From: Nectonema munidae
Taxonomy: Eukaryota; Nematomorpha; Nectonematoida; Nectonematidae
Direction: 5' to 3'
Assembly: GCA_030549495.1 (NCBI GenBank)
Contig: JAUIRK010000121.1
Location: 186,001-250,000, forward strand
DNA: 64,000 nt
Each line of letters opens with the position of its first letter. The stretch's first letter is position 1. Below, piece by piece: positions 12,580 through 24,516 of this stretch. The notes below the pieces were generated by a model, which was not told the origin of the DNA, ran no database searches, and saw only the letters and a list, made by a program, of their open reading frames with translations. A program made the translations under genes and the position numbers.

Positions 12580-13279
12580 GCCCCCTCTCTACCCTCCATC
12601 AAATCTCCATTCAAATCAGTAATCGCATGTAAACGCTACTCTTTATGCGCTTAATAAAATCACGTTATCAAAGATCGATCTCAATTCACAGGGTTTTATC
12701 AGGTGACGACGCTCTTTCCAAGATAATAAAGAATATTTAGGTGGGCAAGTTTGGGGAAAGAGGTGCGAAGTGTGGTGTAACGAATTTATTTATGCATGCC
12801 AAGTATTTTAAACGAGGTGTTCTTGCTGTGTGTGTACGATTCAATGCCTATTTACATTTCACCAATCGAATGTCCACAAAAAGCAGCATTCACGTGTACC
12901 TTTATGCATAAATGGGAGAGACGGCAGCACTCATTCCATATAAATATGTATCGAAATATTAATTATGCACTTAATTGTTATAATCCCTTTCTTATTATAA
13001 GCGATATTGTATTAAATCCATTAGTAGTTTGATGTGATAATGTTTCGTTTAATCAAATCATCGCCTTGTAATTCTCACACTAATGCTATTAATTGTCAAC
13101 AAAGCGGTGAATGGTGAATGAACAAATCAAAAACACGCAGGCCTTGTCAATCAAATTTGTCAGTTTATAAGTAATAGTGAGGCTTAAAAGTGAGCAGACT
13201 TTATTGTTCATTTAATTATAGTGACTTTTATTCGTTATTGTAACATTTTAGAAGAAAAGTAAAGTAAAGAATTTTTGCT
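12580..13279 (+). promoter_or_regulatory. Upstream region of the homeobox gene, candidate promoter
   Basis: This 700-bp block just before the first coding exon is less AT-rich than its surroundings. It has several homeodomain-type cores: TAATCCC (Otx/Bicoid class) near 12,980, and TAATTG/ATTAAT phrases near 13,080-13,100. A TATA-like TTTATAAG stands at 13,164-13,171, about 115 bp upstream of the ATG. Such motifs are common by chance in AT-rich DNA. The promoter role is inference from position. Confidence 0.3.
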
Positions 13280-16200
13280 ATGATACAAACAGTTTCAGCC
13301 ACGATGCTGAGTAACACTAACGACAAAAAAAAGTTTCACAGCATTGATAGCATACTGCAACAAAATATTAGCCGTAATTTTTAATATTTTTCACTCATTT
13401 TTTACTTAATAAAAATCGCTCCATTTTTAAGATGAAGATTTTTGCGCAAATAATTCCCTTTCAAATGAGTCAGAAGGCGAAGACACTCAACATTCTCTGA
13501 ATAAAAGTTCATCTCCTCCAAATCTTAGCAATGAAAGCCTTCGACTCGACAAAAGTTACGAGAGCAAGAATAAGAAAATCAGAAGAAGCAGAACCACCTT
13601 CACCACTTTCCAACTGCACCAACTTGAACGAGCTTTCGAAAGATCTCAATATCCCGATGTATTGAGTCGCGAAGATTTAGCTAGCAGACTCGATTTGAAT
13701 GAAGCACGAATCCAAGTATGATTGAAAAATGTTATGATATCTTTTCTCGATATGAACTCAGTATTAATAAGACCTCTAAAAGGGACTGAATAGGTAGGAC
13801 CTTCGATAGGGTATTCATTTTTACAAAAAGTCATTAACGTCCATTTTTATCTAAATAAAAGTTTCGACTAACATTTTGTTCTTTTTCTATTATAATATTG
13901 GACTTTTTTTATAAGTCAAAGATATTGTATATAAAGTCAATAAAATGTAGGGAAAAAATCTAATTTTTTTTCATAAAATTTAAAAAGAGTAAAAAAGAAC
14001 ATAAAAAACGATTTTTTTACACATATTTAGCATTAAAATAATTAATTATTTCAAAAATGAACTTTAAAAGTTGAATAAGTGAGAGATTTTAATAACTTTT
14101 TGACTAACTTTTTTAACTAATATGATTAACTTTTACGTTTTTTCTTTCCTGTTTTGCTAACTTCCAACTTATCAAAAAAATCTTAACCTTAACAGTTCTT
14201 TGCGAAATATTATGATAGTTATTTTCCTTCCTTTTCAAAGAGACTTAAGAATGGGAAAAGGGATCACATGATCCTTAGGATGCTTGTTCTTCAGGTGAAA
14301 ACTTTTCGGCTGTTATGTTTTTTTTTCTTCATAAAAACACTTTTTGCTGTTTCTCTTTAAAACATTGAGAGACTACACATAAATAATTACATCTAATTAA
14401 TTTAAATATAATAAGGCGCTTCAAAAAGTTTAATGCTTTAATTAAGAGCTTTTAAAAATATAAGCCTGTTTACAACATTTATAAGAATACTTTTATTCAC
14501 TCGATTTTGTGATTTTCATTTTTCGAATAAATTTCAAAGCTTTTTTTTTTAATTTTAAATAAATTATTTTTTATGAAAACAAATATGCAGCGATCCTTGA
14601 TACGAATACTTTGGCGTGATTTTTTTTCATATGAACGGTTTGGGGTGAGCTTTCTCCATATAATCCATTTTTCGAATGAATGGCCAAAAAATATTGGAAC
14701 AGAGGATATCTACTTATACCCATTTAGCTCTAAATATCTATTTCGGTAAATTTTTATATATTATTTTATGGGTGCTTATTATTATCAGGGCCGGCCTTAC
14801 GCCAGTGCAACCTATGCGGCCGAAATGGGTCCCGCGCTTCTCATTTTTCATTTTGATGATATATTGTATGATTTCGCTAAATGCAAGGTTCGCAAAGTAA
14901 AGTTACTTTGATCGTCATTTTGTGTTAATGAAAAAGTAATAAAACAAATCCCTTTTCTTTTTTTCAAAATCTTATTTCTCACTTTTAATCTTTTTTCCTA
15001 CCCACAGCAATCCATTTTGCATAGGGGCCCGCGAACACTAGGGCCGGCCCTGATTATATTATTAGATAAATAATTTTCTTTATTGAACTGCATATGATGT
15101 GTATTTAATTTGTATACCCTAGCTCTTAACAAGTTAAAATGATAGCATATACCTTTTAATATCTGTTATAATAAGTGACATGGGGGAGGGGGTGTTCTTA
15201 TTCGTTCAATTAGGAGATGAGATTGTTATTAGTCGCGATGGAATATTGAATTATTAAATTATGTTGCTCAACTATACCTTTGTTCTCGGATATAGCGAAA
15301 ATATGGGGTCGATATTGCTAACCCTCCCCTTACCAGGCGCATGCTATGAACTAAAGTATTTTTTGCGTGTTGTGTTTCATTTAACACGTATCAAGTTATA
15401 GTTAAAACCGTATACCTTATCATTTTACAAAGTTTCAATTATGCGATTAGCAAAGACATTTGAGGAATTTTGAAGGAAGTTTTCTCATTGCCTGCCACTC
15501 TCGCGAAAAGAAGCAGTTTGCTATAAAAATGTTATCATTAACCTATTCCAAGATAGGGGTGAGTGAGGAATTTGTAAAAGACGCGCATTTAGATTACAAG
15601 CTCTTTACTGTGTTATTAATAGTAAAATGGAGTGTAATAAAAAGTTTATCGTATTAAATTACTACCCAGAACAAATCTGAGTTTCAGCGTGACTTAACAC
15701 ACAGCAATAGCCACGAAGAACCACATATCTAATTAAATGCCGTGGTCAGAATAAACGCAGTGTGTGTGTGTGTCTCGTTTCTTACGTCGTTTACGTTTAT
15801 GCGTGTTCTGATAAGGTTTCTGCTAATGCACGTGTTTATTATTATATCTTCATGTATAATCTGAGGCGTAAAAGTGAGCATTATTATCATCGCTCCCAGT
15901 GCTGCCATCTTTCTAAAGTAGACATTTTCAACGCGGTCTTCATTCAAATCTCCAAAATTGAAGAGAGTAGCATCTCATACCAAAGGGGTCCTAGCAGTGG
16001 GGGATCCAGAAATCTTTTGTGGGGGGGGGGGGGGGGGGGGGGGGGGTATACTAATATTATCAAAATATTTTACACATTTTATTAGGGAAGAAATTTGAAA
16101 ACGTATGTAAAATAAATGATTAAAATTATATTACAAAGTCATTTCTTTTTGTTTTGAAAATCGATCAATGACTTCATCAATTTTGATTTCTATTTTAGGG

Positions 16201-17895
16201 TGAACTCCAACCTTAATTTTTCTTGAATAGATTGTTCGTGGGGGGGGGGGGGGGGGGGTATGAATCCCCCTATCCCCCCTCTCGGTCCATCCCTGGGTCC
16301 TAGCAAAGCCGAATTCGAAGGAATTATTTGCGTAAAACTATAATTTTTTATCATAAGTGAAAATTTGGATGTCGTGACGAAACCCCCTATACGTATAATA
16401 TCAAGAAAGTTGCCCCTAGAATTGTCTCCATGAAGGAATAGCAAAAATTTCAAAAAAAACTAAAATTATTAAGCTTAAACAAAATTAAATTAAAGAGAAA
16501 AATTCTCGATTCTTATCCAAACTTTTGCAAAACTTTCAATAACTTTATTTGCTCCTCAAATTCTATATCTTTGTTTAATATAATCATAACTTTAGAAACA
16601 TTGAGATAAATAAAATATTTATCATATGATAATAATATAAGTTTAATATACTATTTATATAAGATGAATGGATGGGACAAAAATAAAGAAATGGTATTTA
16701 AGGCATTCATTTTTATGCTGGGGGAATATTATGCGCGTTTTGTCTATTTTCGTTCGCACACTTTTCTATTTCAACATTTTTTTCGTTTATTCTGTTTACG
16801 TTGATAAACCGCAACCCCGTCTTGAGTCAATTAATTTTTTGTAAAAAGATCGGAATAAACGCGAGTGTCTACTGTATTTAATCCAACCCTGTCCTGAAAG
16901 AGAAAGTATAGATATTTCAGTCATTATAAGAAGATATGAAAAACAATAGATTGATTTGAAAATAATATTTTTTGTTTTTGTATTCTCGACTATAAGGATT
17001 TTTGTTTAGAATAATAAGGTTTAAGAATTCTCTTTCTCCAAAAAATGCTTGTCATAGCTGGGTATTTATGGTACTTTTGGGATACCAGGGCTCGTGTATC
17101 TTCCGATTTTGCTGGGATACGAAATGAGGGAGATTGTAGAAAATTCGGAACTTTTAATTCATCAATTTTATTATTTAAAAACAAAAAGTTAATAATCTAA
17201 ATTAATTATCTTTTTTTTAGTATAAAAATTTTTCTTATATTTTAATGTATTTTTCATAATAATTACTTCTGTGAGGAATAAAAAAATTATTTATAATTTT
17301 TTTAAGCTCTTACCCTACTACACCCTCTTTTATTAATTCCAAAAATGATTAAAACATTTATTTCGATTAATCCTTAAATTGAGATATTTACACTTGTCAA
17401 TTAAAATGAGTGAAAACATCAAGGAATGCGCATAACACTTATAGCTTGTATATTCAGTGTGTGTGTCTTAAAAAATTAATCGTACACTAAACTAGCTAAA
17501 AATGCTTAACTTTTTCCGATTGCTTATCTTTGATGAAACAATTTTAGGTTTGGTTTCAAAACAGAAGGGCAAAATGGCGCAAAAAAGAGAAAGTAGATGA
17601 CAGAGAAAAGGTTGAAACGCCAGCACCTCCAAACCACTTTCCACCTACACATATGCGAAATCAGGGCGGGATGACAGAAAGCGATTTCGTCTTACCTTCT
17701 CCAACCTTTTCTCCATATTTCTATCCCATTACAAACAACCCAGCCAACATACTTTACAAGCAAAACCTACTCAAGAATCTGATGCTGTCTAATCTGCAAT
17801 CTTCTTCAAACTCTGTTAGCCCCTTTTCTTTCAACTTCAATCTTATTGGAGGAATTTCATGTGATAAGGAGTTTATTAAAGAAGCCAACCAATAG
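13280..17895 (+). CDS. hbn: Homeobrain-like PRD-class homeobox transcription factor, 3 exons
   Basis: Exons are 13,280-13,373, 13,432-13,715 and 17,548-17,895 (stop TAG), giving 241 residues. The introns are GT-AG, 58 bp and 3,832 bp; phases fit (94+284 nt = 126 codons). Exon 1 carries HSIDSIL (residues 20-26), an octapeptide of the repressor-binding type common in PRD-class proteins. Exon 2 has a Ser/Glu-rich linker, then the homeodomain (about residues 81-140), beginning [16 protein letters not shown] and continuing QYPDV...REDLA.RLDL.EARIQ. The second intron falls between Q46 and V47, the classic PRD-like site. Exon 3 resumes [15 protein letters not shown], with Gln at homeodomain position 50. 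The wording ([23 protein letters not shown]) is closest to remembered homeobrain, nearer than to Rx, Aristaless or Drgx. The C-terminal [14 protein letters not shown] recalls the hbn tail. In Drosophila hbn acts in the anterior brain; nuclear DNA binding is expected here. The protein is short for the family; further 5' exons cannot be excluded. Confidence 0.9.
13374..13431 (+). other. 58-bp intron 1 of the homeobox gene
   Basis: Donor GTAATT at 13,374 and acceptor TTTTTAAG ending at 13,431. Reading through instead would hit TAA within six codons. Splicing joins C|AT into His32 and keeps the homeodomain frame, which is the main support for this intron. Confidence 0.75.
14786..15052. mobile_element. 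hAT MITE with CAGGGCCGGCC ends, in intron 2
   Basis: The inverted ends are CAGGGCCGGCC at 14,786 and GGCCGGCCCTG ending at 15,052. The inner arms repeat GGGCCC/GGGTCCCGCG phrases. The flanks ATTATTAT and ATTATATT are an imperfect 8-bp duplication. The 267-bp body is non-coding. It sits in the long intron of the homeobox gene, 1.1 kb after exon 2. Confidence 0.75.
15995..16295. mobile_element. hAT MITE with perfect 8-bp duplication, in intron 2
   Basis: It starts CAGTGGGGGATCCAGA and ends with CGGTCCATCCCTG. It is flanked by GGTCCTAG at 15,987-15,994 and 16,296-16,303, an exact 8-bp target duplication. Two long G runs lie inside: 26 G at 16,021-16,046 and 19 G at 16,240-16,258. The perfect duplication suggests a fairly recent insertion into the homeobox intron. 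Confidence 0.85.
16740..16874. mobile_element. Right end of a pogo/Tigger-like MITE (partial)
   Basis: The string AAACGCGAGTGTCTACTG ending at 16,874 and followed by TA is a pogo/Tigger-type terminus (reverse complement CAGTAGACACTCGCG). No matching left end was found, so only one terminus is claimed and the start is arbitrary. Compare the complete element at 56,988. Confidence 0.4.
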
Positions 17896-20059
17896 CAACC
17901 ATATGTTTTCTTCTCTTTGTTCCTTTCAATACATTCTCCTTTCAACATTATTTTATGATTCGGTGCAATATTATGAATATGCTAATTTATATATATTATA
18001 TATCTTTAACAATACTTTTAGTGTTCCGTAATCTCTATTATTTACTTCTGCTTAAAACAAGAGTTCTTCTGAGTTTCCTTTGCGAACATTATAGTTACTT
18101 ATTTATGTATCCAAATATTTATACTTTTATATTTTATATATATAATATATATATGTGTGTGTTAATGGAATTTAAATTACTTTTATTTGTTTCCCCAACA
18201 TTATAAATTTTATCATTTATTTTGAAATTTTTTTATTGATAATGAACATAGAAAAGACATTTTCTTTATGACAATTTCTTATATTACTTAAATATATTTT
18301 TTGGTTCAAAAATGAATTTAAGACTGATCAGTACAAAATATTAAATGTCAAAAGAGTCTCCAGTTGGTTTAGACTTTTGTGAGGTAAACTCTTAATTGGT
18401 CATTTATTATTCTCCATTTTGTTCTTTTGAGCACAGTTGTTACATTAATTTTTTGAAATACTTTAAACAAAAAGATTGCTCTATACCGAATTTCAACCTT
18501 TTCCACGGAACAAATATATTTAAATTGGGTTGGTGAATTAGGATAAGCGCAAATGCAAAGGCACATCGATATTCAGAGTGTAAAGTGAAACCATAAAAAA
18601 GATTGCATCAGGTACTGCAAACAAAAGCTTAATGCAGCCATATTCCTTAAGTGAATTTAATTTCAAAATCTTCAGTTGAATCAAAATAGATCATTTTTGT
18701 ATAAATTGGAATTTGAGTTTGCATCCAATATATTTCATTTCGGTGTAAGGTTGGAAAGGGTTTGATTACGTTATCGAAAAAAATGGAAATCATTTTCTCT
18801 TGTAATCAATTCTCCAATCAAATGTTTCGCATATTTTTTTGAAAGAATTTTTATATTATTTCCAACTTTAGTTTACCTGTATAAATTTAGAGGACAGCAA
18901 ACTGACATCCAAATATAGCCGGTTTTCTCTGTAACAAATGATTGTCATTGTAAAAAGACCGAAGGTATAGCTTGATTGATATGTAATTTTTACAAATTTC
19001 AGACAATATAAAGCCGTGAAACTCTTCATTTTTCATTAATATTGAGTTTTTGTTATGATAAGAACAAGTATGTAAATTACTTTGAATTTTTCAAATCCTG
19101 AATACTTTTTCTTCATTCATATATTTTTAGTTTTGGTTTACGTTGAAACAAGATAATCTAAATGATAGCACAAAGCTTTAAGTATTTATAAATTTGCTAA
19201 ATTAACCAGAGATACATTTATCCTCGAGAGTATATGAATAAAGTATGAAAACTTTGAGAATTACAGATATAAATTTGATTTGACTATAATAAATAGGAGT
19301 TTATTAAAATGGCAATGTTTCTACAATTATTATTATTTGATTGTTTATGTAAATAAGCATTTCTATTCTACGGTCGCAAAAATCAATTTTGGTATAATAA
19401 ACTCTTAAGCTAAAATATCAACTAGCGGAAATTGGTGCCATGTCAGTATTTTAAAGTTCCAAAGATCATATCATATCTACTCCATCTTCCACCATTTTAT
19501 AGGCATACTTTTCGTAGAATTCTATAAAAAAATATATTTGTGATAAGGTGATTATTCTTTTTTGCGCATTCATAACTTGAAATTTAAAAACTTACCCCTA
19601 GGAGAAATGAAAATAACATTTTCGTTTTTTTACATTTTCTAACGAATTATTAATTGTAATGAAAATGATTTTTGTTAAATCTACGTAATTATTAATTTTA
19701 GATGTATTTTAATTGTTTTTAAACGTATACTCTTCCTAATATTACTACATGTTGTTGTTTTCGATATGCGGGGCGTTTTTATTTTACTAAATAAGATCAT
19801 ATGTTTTTTCAATAGGTCCAAATTTTATTTCTTCCCTTTGGTATTTGATAAGCAATGTGAATCAATTAACCTCTTTTTTTCAAAAAAAAAAAATTAAGCT
19901 CTAATTCGTAAATTTTTTTACATACCGACTTGGTCTCCAACTTCTATCCCTTACAAATATTCGGCTATCAACTCTGACTCCGCCATCCTGAAGAAAAGTA
20001 AAATATTTTATCTCTCATTGCTTCACTGTCCACTCGCAGCTTTGTAAAGCCAAATCAAA
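17896..20059. other. 3' side of the homeobox gene, non-coding
   Basis: No further coding exon was recognised. The first few hundred bases after the stop are presumably 3' UTR but no clear AATAAA stands close by. There is an AT microsatellite near 18,130-18,165 (TATATATAATATATATATG then GTGTGTG). The rest is plain AT-rich DNA. Confidence 0.4.
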
Positions 20060-20063
20060 TTAA

Positions 20064-20248
20064 CCCATTTAAGGCCAAGCAAAGCAGACGATATCTAAAA
20101 AAACGCAGACGATTTATATTCAAATTCATTTAAAAAAGCAGACGATATATAAAAAAAACGCAGACGATTTATATTCAAATTCATTTAAAAAAGCAGACGA
20201 AAATGAAATTATTTATGTTCCAAAATAGGAACATTGGCCGTAAATGGG
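20064..20248. mobile_element. TTAA-type (piggyBac) MITE with internal 56-bp repeat
   Basis: CCCATTTAAGGCCAA at 20,064 and TTGGCCGTAAATGGG ending at 20,248 are inverted repeats. TTAA precedes (20,060-20,063) and TTCA follows (20,249-20,252), a TTAA duplication with one change. CCC ends and TTAA are the piggyBac signature. Inside, a unit of about 56 bp containing GCAGACGATATATAAAAAAA and CGCAGACGATTTATATTC is repeated a little over twice. It resembles, in miniature, the array-bearing TTAA elements at 34 and 48 kb. Confidence 0.75.
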
Positions 20249-20252
20249 TTCA

Positions 20253-20755
20253 CTAAATAAAATTAACCAACTAATTAATTAAAAAATAATTGGGGCGAGT
20301 TGGTAAAAGTGAATTGGTTCGAGTTGACCAGACTCGCCCTCATCCTTTCAATTCCCACTCAACAGATAAAAACCCTTTTGGAGTGTTCTTCTTCTCTGAG
20401 GGTTGGAGACTTAAAGGAAAGTTAATTTTGCATGTGTATAGGCAATAAAAGCTTTTTCACGGCAGGACGCCAAGTGTTTAGCTTTGACGGCGACCCGAAA
20501 TTATTAATTACCCTCTTTCGTGAGAGAAAAAAGTCCATTATTTCGAGTGTGCGATGCCATAAGCATGGGAATATGAAAGACTATCTATATACATGTCTTT
20601 CTCTCTTATGAGAAATTTTTGAGTGTGTGTGTGTGCGTGTATTCATTACTATTAAAATATTTCTAATTATTGCAATTTCTCTTGTGTCTTATCACATTAG
20701 TGCAGTGCGTTTATAATGCCAGTCCTCAAATAATATGCGCTTCACCACACAATCC
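20253..20755. other. Non-coding stretch, slightly less AT-rich
   Basis: No open frame of interest. The part at 20,390-20,700 has a mixed, less AT-rich composition and a GTGTGTGTGTGTGCGTG microsatellite near 20,625. It might be regulatory or an unrecognised element; nothing specific is seen. Confidence 0.3.
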
Positions 20756-20759
20756 TGGG

Positions 20760-21305
20760 ATCATATGAAGAACAACCACCCCAACAATTCTGGGGTGGCT
20801 ATTCTTCAGAAGAGGAATTTTTAGGGTGGCTATTCTTCAGTTGAGTTTTATATTTATTTAAACATTGAAATGTGTATTGTATAATTAAATTCGAGCGTAT
20901 ACTAAACAAAGTGTTTTTAATAGGATTACACTGATACTGATTTCCTGAAAACATACTATATATAATCACTAGTATATATTTAATCTTATAACACTGTATA
21001 ATCTTGAAACAATATCCTGTTTTGCAAGTCAGCTATATAATATTATAGATGTATACTTATTGTTTATTTTTTTAATTCTTCTCACAAAATGAATTTTCAT
21101 GATTTTATTTTGCCTTTACTAAATCAAAATTTTAATATTTTAGTTTTTACTAAATAAATTTTTTTAATTTTGCTTCAGTGGTATATTCTGTACAATATTA
21201 TTGGAAAACTATTTGGGGCGGTGGTTCTTCAAAGGGGTCATGCGGGGTGGTTGTTCTTCCCTTGCTACTAAAATATTCTCTTGGGGTGGTTATTTTTCAT
21301 ATGAT
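20760..21305. mobile_element. Inverted-repeat element with six GGGTGG motif copies
   Basis: ATCATATGAAGAACAACCAC at 20,760 mirrors the right end (reverse complement ATCATATGAAAAATAACCAC) ending at 21,305, so this is a TIR element of about 546 bp. The motif GGGGTGG-TT/CT-ATTCTTCA recurs about six times (about 20,768, 20,795, 20,823, 21,218, 21,243 and 21,282), facing inward from both ends. The middle is AT-rich and non-coding. No clear target duplication is seen, so the superfamily is unknown. Confidence 0.6.
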
Positions 21306-22899
21306 TCTAAATTTTGCATAAATTTTTGAAAAAAGAAAACAACATATGTACTTAATTGTTGTGTCTAATAATAGCATAAACATGATGATTTATCCAAATT
21401 AAGTCTTTTCCATTGAAGCCTCATTAGAAGGGGGTATATAAGAGTAAGGAAAGATTGTGATTAATCTATTCGAGATCACATGCAGGTCAGATTCACTCAC
21501 GAAATGAAAAGTGGCAGAGATATTATTGTGACACACCTTCATATGATCCATTTTTTGAATGTGTGAAAACAATATTTGTTATACAAACTATTTCTTTACT
21601 TGTTAAATAAAAATTAGTAATTTACTAGAAAAGGGTTTACAGTCTCGAATAGCACGATGACTTAGCAAAAATTGCAAAATCTAATGAGAGTGTTTATTCT
21701 ATTTCTGAAAGAGAGAAAGCAAGAAGTGATTATAACGCACAAATCCCAATTTTATCCTCATGAGAGTAAATAAATAATAACTAACTAAATAAAAGACGTT
21801 CATAAAAATGCAAAAAAGTTTTTAATTGATATGGAGTGGAAGAAAGAAAAATTTTGAAGGATGAAAAACTCTAATTTTTGTAAGAATGATAATAATCATC
21901 AATTTAGTATATTTCGCAAGTTATCAAAATAATTAATTCTGCTTTACATTTATTAGTATGTCTAAAAATCAGATTTTTAATTTACAACATAAATTTTTTT
22001 TATAGAATTCATAATTCAAATATAGAAATCTTTTTAATATTCTTGAATTCATTTTTCGTTGATAAAAACAATGTATGCAAAAGTTTGTATTGTCAATAAA
22101 ACAAACTTAAAAATAAGAGTTTGTATAAAAGTGATATGAAATAATAATGTTATATGCTAACATATTTAATATATTTATTTAATTTAAAATCACTACTTTT
22201 ATTTCATTAGGGACTTGCATAATTTCATTTTAATTCTTAATAAAACAATTAACGACTTTTGGGATAACTAAAATTATTTATCTAAATCCCATAAACTTTG
22301 TCATAACACGTGAGTTTATTGTTCAAAATTCTTGTCGTAGTTTCAGTTAAAAAAAACGTCAAGTCTCTTTCGAACTTACTTTTACATTAGCGTGATATGA
22401 TAATGTCAAATGTAAAAAATTTAAGCACCATTTTAAATTGAGTTTAAATCGATATTTGAACGCTGCTCATTTGCATATACGTTGAACACTAATTTATTGC
22501 GATTATAATGTATCACAAGTATACGAATATCAATAAATATATAGGTGCACTGTAATATTTTTCCTTTAAAAATGCATACATATATATATAGATCATTCCA
22601 AGCTGGCGACTTATATATAGTACAAAAAATAAGGAAAAAACTGCCTTCAATATTGCATTCCAAAACATTTTCAATTATTCTTCTTAAATGGTAAAAAAAA
22701 TCTTTAAATAGAAATATAATTGAAAGATGAGGGGTGTTTATGGAGAAATAGTGAGGTGGAGTAATGCTTAAAAATTAAAATGAAATATCGAATGAAATTG
22801 CCAATATTTTCATGAGATTAAGATTTGTGTGCATGTTTATATTTGGGTTATATGAACTTATGTCACGTGTGTACCCTGTTCAATGTTCATATAAAACGA
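21306..22899. other. AT-rich stretch, nothing assigned
   Basis: No gene, RNA or transposon end was recognised. Confidence 0.4.
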
Positions 22900-24300
22900 T
22901 TGACAGTGTTAGAGCTTCTAGAAAGCATAGCAATTATATGAAATTATAGGATTATACGTCTTTTTCCCATTCACGGAGGATGGAAAGAATTTCATGTTGC
23001 TGTCGGATTTTAAAACGTTGCACGCAGTACGTGTACATACACCCATCAATTTGAAAAGTGTTCATTCAGGCAATTACACACACTGAACTTTAAGTGGCAG
23101 GCAGATAGATACCTTTACATAGCAAATAACATTAACTTTTGACTAGAAGAAGCTTTAATTGTTTATATTTTGTATTAATAGTTATTCTATTTTTAACTAC
23201 AAATCTACCTACCTACAAATATAAGAGGATAATTGCTTATTATTACGACTATTATCCGTGGTTTAGCCGAGGCTGCATGCATCCTGACAGAGGAAAATCG
23301 CACACACGTCTTTTCAGAATCTGTAAACGATGAATCCACGCCATAATAAAAATGGCTTTAGATTATTATTCATGAATCCTGCGTATTCTTGTGAATTGAT
23401 TCTCGCATTAATCACAGCTAATCATCTTGGATCACAAGCACAAAGCCTTCTTTGTGAGGTGGGGAGAAAGCGGATTCGCTCTCAGAGTGCACAAGCAAGC
23501 TCACACACAACAGTCCTTCTTCAGCACGCAATTGACTTATTCCCTAATCGCATATCATGACTAGGCTCTCTTGTCTATTAGCTCGCTGTAACCGAATTAA
23601 CTCCGCCAAGCCAATACCACAAAGCTAATAATAATGCTGATACGATCAAGTGATCTATGCATCCACTTGAACTTGTTTATTTATCATTGTGTGTGCTTGG
23701 GGGCTCAGTGAGTGAGGGAGGCAGGGAGGGAGTAACTCTGCTACTCATGTTTAGCGATTGGCAAAAAGGGGTTGTAGTGGTGATTGCCCGTGATAATTGC
23801 TTTTGTTGTGAAGTGTGTACAGATTTTGGGCTGTGTTCGCCTTTGTGCCCAGGGATGCCGCTAATGCTTCTTCTCCTCTTTACACTCTCATTGCATTAAT
23901 TACAGAGAAGTCAAGTTTTTAGCACCTACGCATATTCTTATCTGCAAGCAGGACCGATAAAAACAATGATAGCGAGCACTAATCACCACCAACACACTCA
24001 TCATTACCTTCAAACGCCAACTCACTTGCAGAGCCCAAGCAAGCTTTAACAACAAATGTCAAGCGAAGCCCCATACACACACCCGCTCTCACACTCAACA
24101 CTTCACACAATGATCCACTTACTGACATTTCATTCTCCTTGAATGTTAATGAAAAGAGCGCGCTAAATTCGCAGCATGTTATGCCCAGAGTCTTAGACCA
24201 AGTGTTAGACACGATGACTTCATTACACACACACACACACATTTCTCCTTGAAGGAGTAATTTGTGCCTTTCATTTTACTTGCTGGAAAGATAGGAGGGA
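22900..24300. promoter_or_regulatory. Less AT-rich non-coding block, candidate regulatory region
   Basis: This 1.4-kb block stands out from its surroundings by higher GC and low repetitiveness. Homeodomain-type cores recur (TTAATCACAGCTAATC near 23,410; CATTAATTACAG near 23,895). Several open frames of 76-87 codons exist here, but none has a domain, codon bias or splice setting that convinces. An ACACACACAC microsatellite ends it at about 24,222-24,241. Being some 5 kb past a developmental regulator, it could be an enhancer; that is inference. Confidence 0.3.
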
Positions 24301-24516
24301 TTAAGAATTAAACAACAGTCCAATTTGCCAGATGCAAAGAGTTATAAATAAAACTAATTAGAAATAGCGATGCATATTACAAATTTTAGTGGGTTAATTT
24401 CATTACATCAATTCAACTTAATTTTATCCATATTATTTGACTTTCTAAAAAACGAACTTTACCACTTATTTATTATCCCTCCTCCCACTAAAATTTTTTA
24501 TTTTTATAATCTAAAA

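Noticed and set aside
16990-17184. Minus-strand 64-codon frame in intron 2
   Set aside because: No motif; it lies wholly in the intron on the opposite strand.
23139-24242. Several 64-87 codon frames on both strands
   Set aside because: They overlap each other on opposite strands, have low-complexity wording and no motif. The block looks non-coding.
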